7,786 nt of DNA from an uncultured Comamonadaceae bacterium (GTDB lineage Bacteria > Pseudomonadota > Gammaproteobacteria > Burkholderiales > Burkholderiaceae), in the NCBI GenBank assembly GCA_946482115.1, contig CAMLQP010000135.1:1-7786 (forward strand), read 5' to 3'. Below the pieces are notes generated by a model. The model ran no database searches. It saw nothing but the letters and a program-made list of their open reading frames with translations, and was not told where the DNA came from. The position numbers were made by a program, and so were the translations under genes. Shown in pieces: positions 1 to 5,911 of the stretch; within the stretch, counting starts at the first letter, position 1, and each line of letters starts with the position of its first letter.

Positions 1-758
1 TGCTGCACATGGAGATCGTGCAGGAGCGCCTGGAGCGCGAGTTCGATCAGGACCTGATCACGACCGCGCCCAGCGTGGTGTACGAAGTGCTCAAGGGCGA
101 CGGCGAGCTGATCCAGGTGGAGAACCCGTCCAAGATGCCCGATGTCGGCCGCATCGAGGAAATCCGCGAGCCCATCGTGACGGTCCACCTGTACATGCCG
201 CAGGAGTACGTGGGCGCGGTCATGACGCTGGCCAACCAGAAGCGTGGCGTGCAGCTCAACATGGCCTATCACGGCAAGCAGGTCATGCTGACCTACGACA
301 TGCCGCTGGGCGAGATCGTGCTGGACTTCTTCGACAAGCTGAAATCCGTCAGCCGGGGCTACGCCTCCATGGACTACGAGTTCAAGGAGTACCGCCCGTC
401 CGACGTGGTGAAGGTCGACATCCTGCTCAACGGCGACAAGGTGGATGCCCTGTCGATCATCGTGCACCGCAGTCAGTCGCAATACCGGGCGCGGGCGGTG
501 GTGGCCAAGATGCGCGAGATCATCAGCCGCCAGCAGTTCGACGTCGCCATCCAGGCGGCCATCGGCGGCAACATCATCGCGCGGGAAAACATCAAGGCCT
601 TGCGCAAGAACGTGCTGGCCAAATGCTACGGCGGCGACATCTCCCGCAAGCGCAAGCTGCTCGAGAAGCAGAAGGCCGGCAAGAAGCGCATGAAACAGAT
701 CGGCTCGGTGGAAGTGCCCCAGGAGGCCTTCCTGGCCATCCTGCAAGTGGAGGAATGA
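1..758 (+). CDS. lepA: Elongation factor 4 (LepA), C-terminal part, 5' end outside window
   Basis: Ribosome-associated translational GTPase that binds stalled or misaligned ribosomes and is proposed to promote back-translocation or help 30S biogenesis. The reading frame is open to base 1, so the first ATG at 9 is internal: the preceding codons read Leu-His, and [13 protein letters not shown] matches the conserved LepA segment. About 251 residues are visible, against roughly 600 for the whole family, so the G domain and domain II lie to the left. Visible are the end of the domain III-like region, the EF-G domain V-like region ([16 protein letters not shown] and beyond) and the LepA-specific C-terminal domain. 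The Lys/Arg-rich segment [15 protein letters not shown] is followed by [10 protein letters not shown], the usual LepA ending. Its TGA overlaps the lepB start region, consistent with the lepA-lepB pairing widespread in proteobacteria. The identification is very secure. Confidence 0.97.
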   Translation, partial: LHMEIVQERLEREFDQDLITTAPSVVYEVLKGDGELIQVENPSKMPDVGRIEEIREPIVTVHLYMPQEYVGAVMTLANQKRGVQLNMAYHGKQVMLTYDMPLGEIVLDFFDKLKSVSRGYASMDYEFKEYRPSDVVKVDILLNGDKVDALSIIVHRSQSQYRARAVVAKMREIISRQQFDVAIQAAIGGNIIARENIKALRKNVLAKCYGGDISRKRKLLEKQKAGKKRMKQIGSVEVPQEAFLAILQVEE

Positions 759-1744
759 TGCAGCAGCAGGGAACGATGGGCGCCGTCACGGCGCTGGTGC
801 TGGGCCTGTTTGGCGCCTATGGCCTGTCCTGGTACCTTGGCATGGTTGACGGCAACTTCTCGCTGCTGCTGTTCCTGGCGACGGTGGTCACCGGCGTCTA
901 CTGGGTGGCCGAGCGCTTCTGGTTCCTGCCGCAGCGCCAGCGCGCCGCGCAGGAGCTGGCGCGCCGCCACGAGGAGCGTCTGGCCGAGCTGCGGCGCCAG
1001 GGCATTGCCCAGACCGACAACGTCGACATTGCCGAGGCGGGCCGCAAGCTGCTGGCCCAGCCCTGGTGGCTGGACTGGACCGCCGGCCTGTTCCCGGTGA
1101 TCCTGGCGGTGTTCGTGCTGCGGTCCTTCCTGTTCGAGCCGTTCAAGATCCCGTCGGGCTCCATGATCCCGACCCTGCGGGTGGGTGACCTGATCCTGGT
1201 GAACAAGTACCACTACGGCGTGCGCCTGCCGGTGCTCAACACCAAGCTCGTGGGCAACAACGAACCCCAGCGCGGCGACGTGATGGTGTTCCGCTACCCG
1301 CCACAACCCAGCCTGGACTACATCAAGCGCGTGGTCGGCGTGCCCGGCGACGAGGTGGCCTATCTGAACAAGGTGCTCACCGTCAACGGCCAGGTGGTCG
1401 AGAAGCGGTCACAGCCCGATTTCTTCGATGCCGACGGCATGCGCTACGCGCGCCAGTTCGAGGAGACGCTGGGGGGCAAGACCTACCGCATCCTCAACGA
1501 GGACGAACGGCCTGCCTTCATCCCCGGCACCACCGAATTTCCGTTCAAGGACCATTGCCGCTACAGCGCCGAGGGCGTGTCCTGCAAGGTGCCCGAGGGC
1601 CACTATTTCATGATGGGCGACAACCGCGACAACTCGCTGGACTCGCGCTACTGGGGCTTCGTGCCCGAGGCCAACATCGTCGGCAAGGCGTTCCTGGTCT
1701 GGATGAATTTTGGCGATCTCAAGCGCATTGGCCGCTTCGAATGA
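758..1744 (+). CDS. lepB: Signal peptidase I
   Basis: Inner-membrane serine protease (family S26) that removes signal peptides from exported proteins on the periplasmic side. With a start at 758 it has 328 residues, near the 324 of E. coli. Hydrophobic segments lie at about 8-29, 34-51 and 108-124; a charged, probably cytoplasmic loop (about 58-105) separates the second and third. The catalytic Ser is Ser135 in PSGSMIPTL and the general base is Lys190 in YIKRVVGVPGD; the conserved MGDNRDNSLDSRYWGF box is at 286-301. Start choice: ATGs at 755 and 758 are adjacent and in frame. GGAGG at 749-753 lies 1 nt from the first and 4 nt from the second, so 758 is preferred; ATG 776 is a third possibility. 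The gene overlaps or abuts the lepA stop. It has one more N-terminal hydrophobic segment than the E. coli enzyme. Confidence 0.96.
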   Translation: MQQQGTMGAVTALVLGLFGAYGLSWYLGMVDGNFSLLLFLATVVTGVYWVAERFWFLPQRQRAAQELARRHEERLAELRRQGIAQTDNVDIAEAGRKLLAQPWWLDWTAGLFPVILAVFVLRSFLFEPFKIPSGSMIPTLRVGDLILVNKYHYGVRLPVLNTKLVGNNEPQRGDVMVFRYPPQPSLDYIKRVVGVPGDEVAYLNKVLTVNGQVVEKRSQPDFFDADGMRYARQFEETLGGKTYRILNEDERPAFIPGTTEFPFKDHCRYSAEGVSCKVPEGHYFMMGDNRDNSLDSRYWGFVPEANIVGKAFLVWMNFGDLKRIGRFE

Positions 1745-1773
1745 GTAAGATGCGCGGCAGCACATTGATTCTC

Positions 1774-1779
1774 AAGGAG
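1774..1779 (+). promoter_or_regulatory. Ribosome binding site of the DUF4845 gene
   Basis: AAGGAG lies 6 nt upstream of the ATG at 1786. This decides the start. An in-frame ATG at 1741 overlaps the lepB stop as ATGA, but using it would add 15 residues in front of the basic-then-hydrophobic N-terminus typical of the family. Confidence 0.75.
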
Positions 1780-1785
1780 CGGGGC

Positions 1786-2130
1786 ATGGTGAAAAAGCAG
1801 CAGCGCGGCATTTCCCTCATTGGCCTGATCATCGTCGGTGGTCTGCTGGCGTTCCTGGGGCTGGTGGGCGCGCAGGCCCTGCCCACCTTGCTGGAGTACC
1901 AGGCGATCGTCAATGCCGCCAAGAAAGCCGCGAACGAGGGCACGACCGTGCTGGAGGTGCGCAAGGTTTTCGACCGTGCCGCGGAAATCGATGACATCAA
2001 GTCCATCGCGGGCAAGGACCTCGAGATCTTCAAGGAAAGCGACAAGATCGTCGTCGCCTTCGCCTACGAGCGGGAAATCCACCTCGGCGGCCCGGTCTAC
2101 CTCCTGTTCAAGTACAGCGGCCGATCTTGA
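1786..2130 (+). CDS. DUF4845 family small membrane protein between lepB and rnc
   Basis: A 114-residue protein of unknown function, matching by position and pattern the DUF4845 proteins found between lepB and rnc in beta- and gammaproteobacteria. The N-terminus is basic (MVKKQQRG), followed by a hydrophobic helix at about residues 9-31 ([20 protein letters not shown]). The remainder is a soluble domain, presumably periplasmic, with a charged helix-forming part (about 40-85) and a strand-rich end ([24 protein letters not shown]). The RG-ISLIG junction resembles a type IV prepilin cleavage and methylation site but has Gly where prepilins carry Glu at +5. The ATG at 1786 is chosen for its strong Shine-Dalgarno sequence. 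The start is 41 nt after the lepB stop, and the gene's TGA overlaps the rnc TTG start. The family assignment comes from memory of the context and N-terminal pattern; I can give no molecular function. Confidence 0.85.
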   Translation: MVKKQQRGISLIGLIIVGGLLAFLGLVGAQALPTLLEYQAIVNAAKKAANEGTTVLEVRKVFDRAAEIDDIKSIAGKDLEIFKESDKIVVAFAYEREIHLGGPVYLLFKYSGRS

Positions 2131-2810
2131 GCACCGACCTGCAGACGCTGCAGCAGGCGCTCGGACACACCTTTTCCAACCCGCGCCTGCTGGAGCGCGC
2201 GCTCACCCACCGCAGCTTCAGCGCCGATCACAACGAACGGCTGGAATTCCTCGGCGATTCGGTGCTCAACCTGGCGGTTTCCGGCCTGCTGTACGAGCAG
2301 CTGGCGCAGCTGCCGGAGGGTGACCTCTCGCGCATACGCGCCAACCTCGTCAAGCAGGACACGCTGTTCCAGATCGCCCTGCGCCTGGGGCTTCCCGGCC
2401 TGCTGCGCCTGGGGGATGGCGAAAAGCGGTCGGGTGGCCAGAAGCGCCCCTCCATCCTGGCCGACGCACTGGAAGCCGTCATAGGCGCGGTCTATCTTGA
2501 TGGTGGTTTCGATACGGCTGCGGCGCTGGTGCAGCGGTTCTATGCCGATGTCCGGGTTGATCCGGCCATGTCGGCCAGCGCCAAGGATGCCAAGACCGAA
2601 TTGCAGGAATGGCTGCAGGGTCGGAAAATGAAGCTGCCGTCCTACCGGGTGGTGGCCACGCTGGGCGAGGCCCACCGTCAGACCTTCGACGTGGAGTGCG
2701 AGGTGGAGGAATTGGGGCGGATCGAGCGCGGCATTGGCAGCTCGCGCCGCGCCGCCGAACAGTCCGCCGCGACCGCCATGCTGCAATTCCTCAAGAACCA
2801 GACCCGATGA
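2127..2810 (+). CDS. rnc: Ribonuclease III
   Basis: Double-stranded-RNA endonuclease that processes rRNA precursors and some mRNAs and sRNA duplexes in the cytoplasm. It has 227 residues, against 226 in E. coli. The N-terminal catalytic domain carries the signature [13 protein letters not shown] at residues 35-47. Acidic metal-binding residues Glu40, Asp44, Asp113 and Glu116 correspond to the family's active-site set (E41, D45, D114 and E117 in E. coli). The C-terminal dsRNA-binding domain covers about 154-224, from [11 protein letters not shown] to the Ala-rich last helix [16 protein letters not shown]. The start must be TTG at 2127, overlapping the preceding TGA: no other ATG, GTG or TTG in frame lies upstream of the signature, and the resulting N-terminus aligns with known RNase III. 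There is no clear Shine-Dalgarno sequence, so translation is probably coupled to the upstream gene. The gene overlaps era by 4 bases (ATGA). Confidence 0.96.
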   Translation: MSTDLQTLQQALGHTFSNPRLLERALTHRSFSADHNERLEFLGDSVLNLAVSGLLYEQLAQLPEGDLSRIRANLVKQDTLFQIALRLGLPGLLRLGDGEKRSGGQKRPSILADALEAVIGAVYLDGGFDTAAALVQRFYADVRVDPAMSASAKDAKTELQEWLQGRKMKLPSYRVVATLGEAHRQTFDVECEVEELGRIERGIGSSRRAAEQSAATAMLQFLKNQTR

Positions 2811-3838
2811 GCACCAAATCGCAACCGCCCGCGGGCGCAGACAACCCCGAACTCGAAGCCATGCTGGCGCGCGTGCTGGGGCGAGGCGACCCGGACCCGG
2901 CGGCTGAGGCCGGCGGAGCCGAGGCCGCAGAGGTCCCGGCGGCCGCCGCGCCGGGGTCGCCGCCGCGCTGCGGCTTCGTGGCCATCGTCGGCAAGCCGAA
3001 TGTCGGCAAGTCCACGCTCATGAACGCGCTGGTGGGGCAGAAGGTCAGCATCACCTCGCGCAAGGCCCAGACCACCCGCCACCGCATCACCGGCATCCGC
3101 ACCGTGGGGGCGACCCAGTTCGTGTTCGTCGATACGCCGGGTTTCCAGACCCGTCACGGCAACGCGCTCAACAAGTCGCTGAACAAGACCGTGGTCGGCG
3201 CGGTGTCCGACGTGGACCTGATCGTCTTCGTGGTCGAGGCCGGGCGCTTCAATCTGGCCGACGCCAAGGTGCTGGCGCTGCTGCCGTCCAACGTGCCTGT
3301 GATGCTGGTGGCCAACAAGTTCGACCTCATCCACCGCCGCGGTGAACTGGCGCCGTGGTTGCGCAGCATGCAGGAGCGGCATGCCTTCGCCGAGTACGTG
3401 CCCATGTCGGCCAAGAACCCGCGCGACATCTCCCGCTTCTTCGGCATCTGCGAGAAATACCTGCCCGAGCAGCCCTGGATGTACGACGCCGAAGCGCTGA
3501 CCGACCGCAGCGAACGCTTCATGGCTAGCGAGATGGTGCGCGAGAAGCTGTTTCGCCTGACCGGCGACGAGCTGCCCTACACCTCGACCGTGGTCATCGA
3601 CAAGTTCGAGGAAGACGGCAACCTCAAGCGCGTCGCGGCCACCATCGTGGTCGAGCGCGAGGGGCACAAGGGCATGGTCATCGGGGACCGGGGCGAGAAG
3701 CTCAAGCGCATCGGCACCGAGGCCCGGGTCGAGCTGGAGAAACTCTGGGGCTGCAAGGTGTTCCTGGAGCTGTGGGTGAAGGTGCGCTCCGGCTGGGCCG
3801 ATGACGAGGCCCGTGTACGTTCTTTCGGATATGAATAG
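2807..3838 (+). CDS. era: GTPase Era, with N-terminal extension
   Basis: Essential GTPase that binds the 3' end of 16S rRNA and checks 30S subunit maturation. It has 343 residues against about 301 in E. coli. The excess is an N-terminal extension of roughly 48 residues, rich in Ala, Pro, Glu and Gly (within 1-54), probably disordered. The G domain follows: G1 GKPNVGKS at 62-69, a G2 region around [13 protein letters not shown]3 DTPG at 109-112, G4 NKFD at 170-173 and G5 SAK at 201-203. The C-terminal KH domain has its GxxG loop as GDRG at 293-296, within [17 protein letters not shown], followed by the family's conserved [15 protein letters not shown]. The ATG at 2807 overlaps the rnc stop as ATGA; a later start would leave no suitable codon close to the G1 motif. 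Placement directly after rnc fits the joint role in rRNA maturation. Confidence 0.96.
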   Translation: MSTKSQPPAGADNPELEAMLARVLGRGDPDPAAEAGGAEAAEVPAAAAPGSPPRCGFVAIVGKPNVGKSTLMNALVGQKVSITSRKAQTTRHRITGIRTVGATQFVFVDTPGFQTRHGNALNKSLNKTVVGAVSDVDLIVFVVEAGRFNLADAKVLALLPSNVPVMLVANKFDLIHRRGELAPWLRSMQERHAFAEYVPMSAKNPRDISRFFGICEKYLPEQPWMYDAEALTDRSERFMASEMVREKLFRLTGDELPYTSTVVIDKFEEDGNLKRVAATIVVEREGHKGMVIGDRGEKLKRIGTEARVELEKLWGCKVFLELWVKVRSGWADDEARVRSFGYE

Positions 3839-3919
3839 AGCCCCCACGCTCCGCCGCTGCGCGGGTCGCTGCCCCCCGAGCGGACTGGCCTGCCTTGGGG
3901 CGGCCCGGCGGCAGGCCGG
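3839..3919 (+). repeat. Intergenic GC-rich repeat element, copy 1 (era-recO)
   Basis: This element begins on the base after the era stop codon and fills nearly all of the 90-nt gap to recO. It shares three blocks in the same order with copy 2 at 5445-5511: AGCCCCCACGCT (3839-3850), GCTGCCCCCC (3868-3877) and GCCTTGGGGCGGCCCGGCGG (3892-3911). Seventeen bases (3851-3867) separate the first two blocks, against 2 in copy 2. The extra stretch can itself form a small hairpin, CCGC-TGC-GCGG. No open reading frame of interest lies within it. I recall similar CCCCCACGCT...TTGGGGCGGCCCGGCG sequences recurring between genes in Comamonadaceae, which suggests a REP-like family; only the two-copy repetition is shown here. 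Confidence 0.85.
3885..3919 (+). promoter_or_regulatory. Stem-loop at the right end of repeat copy 1, upstream of recO
   Basis: CTGGCCTGCC (3885-3894) can pair with GGCAGGCCGG (3910-3919): 10 pairs, one of them a G-T wobble, enclosing the 15-base loop TTGGGGCGGCCCGGC. There is no T tract after it, so it is not a standard intrinsic terminator. It ends 9 nt before the recO ATG, in the region where a Shine-Dalgarno sequence would be expected and is not obvious. A role in recO translation or in transcript processing (RNase III is encoded nearby) is inference only. Confidence 0.5.
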
Positions 3920-3928
3920 TTGCTGACG

Positions 3929-4690
3929 ATGAGTGCCCGGGTTGCCGACGAACCCGCCTACGTCCTCCACCACTACGACTGGAGCGAGTCCAGCCTGATC
4001 CTGGAGGTCTGGAGCCGCCACCATGGCCGCCTGGCGCTGGTGGCCAAGGGTGCCAAGAAGCCCACCTCGCAGTTTCGCCCCGTGCTGCTGCCGCTGCAGC
4101 CGCTGCGCCTGACCTGGGGCGGCGAGGCCGAGGTGCGCACCCTCAAGGCCGCCCACTGGCAGGGCGGCCACGTCATGCCCACCGGCGAGGCGCTGCTGTC
4201 CGGCTACTACCTCAACGAACTGCTGATGCGCCTGCTGGCGCGCGACGATGCCCACCCGGTGCTGTTCGACCACTACGCCCAGGCGGTGAGCGGCCTGGCC
4301 AGCGGTGCCGGCGCCCAGCAGGCCGTGCTGCGCGCCTTCGAACTGCTGCTGCTGCGCGAACTGGGCTGGCTGCCGGGGCTGGACAGCGAAGGCCTGACGC
4401 TGGGGCCGCTGCAGCCGGCGGGCCGTTACACCCTGGTGCCCGAAACCGGCCTGCGCGCGGCGGGCGAACAGGACGCGGTGGCGCTGACCGGCGCGCAGTG
4501 GTCCGCGCTGCAGGCCGCGCTCGACGACCCCGCGCCTTTCACCACGCTGCTGCGCGCCGATGCCGCGCCGCCCGGCACGCTGCGCCCCTTGCTGCGCACC
4601 CTGCTGCACTACCATAGCGGGGTGCGCGTCTTCCGCACCCGCCAGATGCTGCTGGACGTGCAAGCCCTCACCGATCCCTCCGCCGCATGA
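3929..4690 (+). CDS. recO: DNA repair protein RecO
   Basis: Recombination mediator that works with RecR (and RecF) to load RecA onto SSB-coated single-stranded DNA and can anneal complementary strands. It has 253 residues, a normal length. The N-terminal OB-fold pattern is clear at about 8-80: [20 protein letters not shown], then [15 protein letters not shown]. The middle and C-terminal part is the helical RecO domain ([15 protein letters not shown]..., [14 protein letters not shown]), ending in [19 protein letters not shown] see none of the paired-cysteine zinc motifs that occur in some RecO proteins. ATG 3929 is chosen over the in-frame TTG at 3920, which lies next to the repeat stem. No clear Shine-Dalgarno sequence precedes it. 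Its TGA overlaps the pdxJ start as ATGA. Confidence 0.93.
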   Translation: MSARVADEPAYVLHHYDWSESSLILEVWSRHHGRLALVAKGAKKPTSQFRPVLLPLQPLRLTWGGEAEVRTLKAAHWQGGHVMPTGEALLSGYYLNELLMRLLARDDAHPVLFDHYAQAVSGLASGAGAQQAVLRAFELLLLRELGWLPGLDSEGLTLGPLQPAGRYTLVPETGLRAAGEQDAVALTGAQWSALQAALDDPAPFTTLLRADAAPPGTLRPLLRTLLHYHSGVRVFRTRQMLLDVQALTDPSAA

Positions 4691-5442
4691 AGCCTTCATC
4701 CACCGCCCTCTCGGTCAATCTCAACAAGGTGGCCCTGGTGCGCAACACCCGCCACCTCGGCATCCCGGGCGTCACGCGCGCGGCCGCGATCTGCCTGCAG
4801 GCTGGCGCCCACGGCATCACCGTCCACCCGCGCCCGGACGAGCGCCACATCCGCGCCGGTGACGTGTTCGAGCTGGCCGAGCTGTTGGCCGGCTGGCCGC
4901 AGGCCGAATACAACATCGAGGGCAACCCCTTCCACAACCTGATGGACTTCGCGCGCCAGCTCAAGGCCAAGGGACTGCCGCTGCACCAGCTGACCTTCGT
5001 GCCCGACAGCGTGGACCAGTCCACCTCCGACCACGGCTGGAGCCTGCCGGGCGACAGCGCGCGCCTCAGGCCCCTGATCGACGAAGCCCACGCCCTGGGC
5101 GTACGCGTGAGCCTGTTCATGGACCCGGTACCCGCCGCCATGGCACAGGCCAAGGCACTGGGTGCCGACCGGGTGGAGCTTTACACCGAGACCTGGGCGC
5201 GCGCCTGGGGCACGCCCGCCCAGGCCGTCGTGCTCGAGGGTTTCCGCGCCAGCGCCCAGGCCGCGCTTGACGCCGGCCTGCAGGTCAACGCCGGCCACGA
5301 CCTCAACCGCGACAACCTGGGCGATTTCCTGCGTGGCGTGCCCGGTGTGGCCGAGGTCTCCATCGGCCACGCGCTGATCGCCGACGCACTGGAACTGGGC
5401 TATGCCGACACCGTGCGGGCGTACCTCGCCTGCATGAAATGA
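4687..5442 (+). CDS. pdxJ: Pyridoxine 5'-phosphate synthase
   Basis: Catalyses the last ring-forming step of DXP-dependent vitamin B6 synthesis: 3-amino-2-oxopropyl phosphate plus 1-deoxyxylulose 5-phosphate gives pyridoxine 5'-phosphate. A cytoplasmic TIM barrel of 251 residues. Recognisable segments are [15 protein letters not shown] (8-22), the active-site strand [11 protein letters not shown] with His47, Arg49 and His54 (44-54), YNIEGNP with Glu78, [20 protein letters not shown] with His204, and [13 protein letters not shown] near the C-terminus. His47, Glu78 and His204 correspond to the catalytic His45, Glu72 and His193 of E. coli. The first strand has VNxNK where E. coli has VNIDH, so this is the divergent subtype that I associate with Bacteroidetes and Comamonadaceae. 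The ATG overlaps the recO stop; no Shine-Dalgarno sequence is visible, so coupling is likely. Placement beside acpS matches the E. coli pdxJ-acpS order. Confidence 0.95.
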   Translation: MKPSSTALSVNLNKVALVRNTRHLGIPGVTRAAAICLQAGAHGITVHPRPDERHIRAGDVFELAELLAGWPQAEYNIEGNPFHNLMDFARQLKAKGLPLHQLTFVPDSVDQSTSDHGWSLPGDSARLRPLIDEAHALGVRVSLFMDPVPAAMAQAKALGADRVELYTETWARAWGTPAQAVVLEGFRASAQAALDAGLQVNAGHDLNRDNLGDFLRGVPGVAEVSIGHALIADALELGYADTVRAYLACMK

Positions 5443-5444
5443 CC

Positions 5445-5511
5445 AGCCCCCACGCTTTGCTGCCCCCCAAGGGGGCGCTGACCCGCCTTGGGGCGGCCCG
5501 GCGGTGGGTCG
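5445..5511 (+). repeat. Intergenic GC-rich repeat element, copy 2 (pdxJ-acpS)
   Basis: Second copy of the element seen at 3839-3919, in the same orientation and again filling the gap. It starts 2 nt after the pdxJ stop and ends 1 nt before the acpS ATG. Shared blocks: AGCCCCCACGCT (5445-5456), GCTGCCCCCC (5459-5468) and GCCTTGGGGCGGCCCGGCGG (5485-5504). It is shorter than copy 1 mainly because only TT lies between the first two blocks. It contains a compact palindrome, CCCCC-AA-GGGGG (5464-5475), that is imperfect in copy 1. Confidence 0.85.
5479..5511 (+). promoter_or_regulatory. Stem-loop at the right end of repeat copy 2, abutting the acpS start
   Basis: TGACCCGCC (5479-5487) can pair with GGTGGGTCG (5503-5511): 9 pairs with two wobbles, around the same 15-base loop as copy 1, TTGGGGCGGCCCGGC (5488-5502). 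The arms differ from those of copy 1 at several positions, yet pairing is kept. The right arm includes the only purine-rich stretch (GGTGGG) that could act as the acpS ribosome binding site, so a folded stem would hide it. Control of AcpS synthesis by this fold is inference. Confidence 0.5.
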
Positions 5512-5512
5512 C

Positions 5513-5911
5513 ATGATCTACGGCATAGGCACCGACATCTGCGACGTGCGCCGCATACGCGCCAGCCTGGACAGGCACGGCGAGCGGTTCGCGCGGAAGA
5601 TACTCAGCGACGCCGAACTCGCCACCTGGCGCCAGCGCAGCGCGCGCTGGCCCGAGCGTGGCGTGCGCTACCTGGCCACGCGCTTCTCGGCCAAAGAGGC
5701 CTTCAGCAAGGCGGTCGGCATGGGCATGCGCATGCCCATGACCTGGCGCTCCTGCGAGATCGCCAAGGCTCCCAGCGGGCAGCCCCACATCGTGCTGCAC
5801 GGCGAACTCAAGGCCTGGTTCGAGGCCAGGGGACTGAGTGCCCATGTCAGTGTCACCGACGAAACCGACTACGCCGCCAGCTTCGTGGTGGTGGAGAAAA
5901 TAGACGAATGA
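5513..5911 (+). CDS. acpS: Holo-[acyl-carrier-protein] synthase
   Basis: Transfers the 4'-phosphopantetheine arm of coenzyme A to a serine of acyl carrier protein, making it active for fatty-acid synthesis; a cytoplasmic, Mg-dependent enzyme that works as a trimer. It has 132 residues, against 126 in E. coli. The N-terminal motif [15 protein letters not shown] contains the Mg ligand Asp8. The second motif [11 protein letters not shown] has Glu62 and Lys66, matching Glu58 and Lys62 of the E. coli enzyme. The C-terminus ends with the strand pattern [18 protein letters not shown], as in the family (S-[IL]-[ST]-D/H-...-A-A-x-V). ATG 5513 is chosen because the family normally starts MI.GIGTDI. The in-frame GTG at 5504 would add MGR and lies inside the repeat stem. 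The TGA overlaps the nagZ ATG. Confidence 0.95.
   Translation: MIYGIGTDICDVRRIRASLDRHGERFARKILSDAELATWRQRSARWPERGVRYLATRFSAKEAFSKAVGMGMRMPMTWRSCEIAKAPSGQPHIVLHGELKAWFEARGLSAHVSVTDETDYAASFVVVEKIDE

Noticed and set aside
1741..1785. ATG at 1741 (ATGA overlap with lepB) as the DUF4845 start
   Set aside because: The overlap is attractive given the neighbouring junctions, but it has no ribosome binding site. AAGGAG sits correctly before ATG 1786, whose product has the expected basic-plus-hydrophobic N-terminus.
3885..3919. Repeat stem-loops as Rho-independent terminators separating operons
   Set aside because: The stems are strong, but both lack a following T tract and lie immediately before start codons of operon members, so a terminator role is not supported.
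2678..4699. A 673-codon open frame on the minus strand opposite rnc, era and recO
   Set aside because: It lies fully antisense to three securely identified genes. Its translation is dominated by Gln, His, Arg, Ala and Gly with no recognisable domain, as expected for the complement of high-GC coding DNA.
5504..5512. GTG at 5504 as the acpS start
   Set aside because: It would add MGR before the family's usual MIYGIGTDI start and has no ribosome binding site outside the hairpin. ATG 5513 fits the family.
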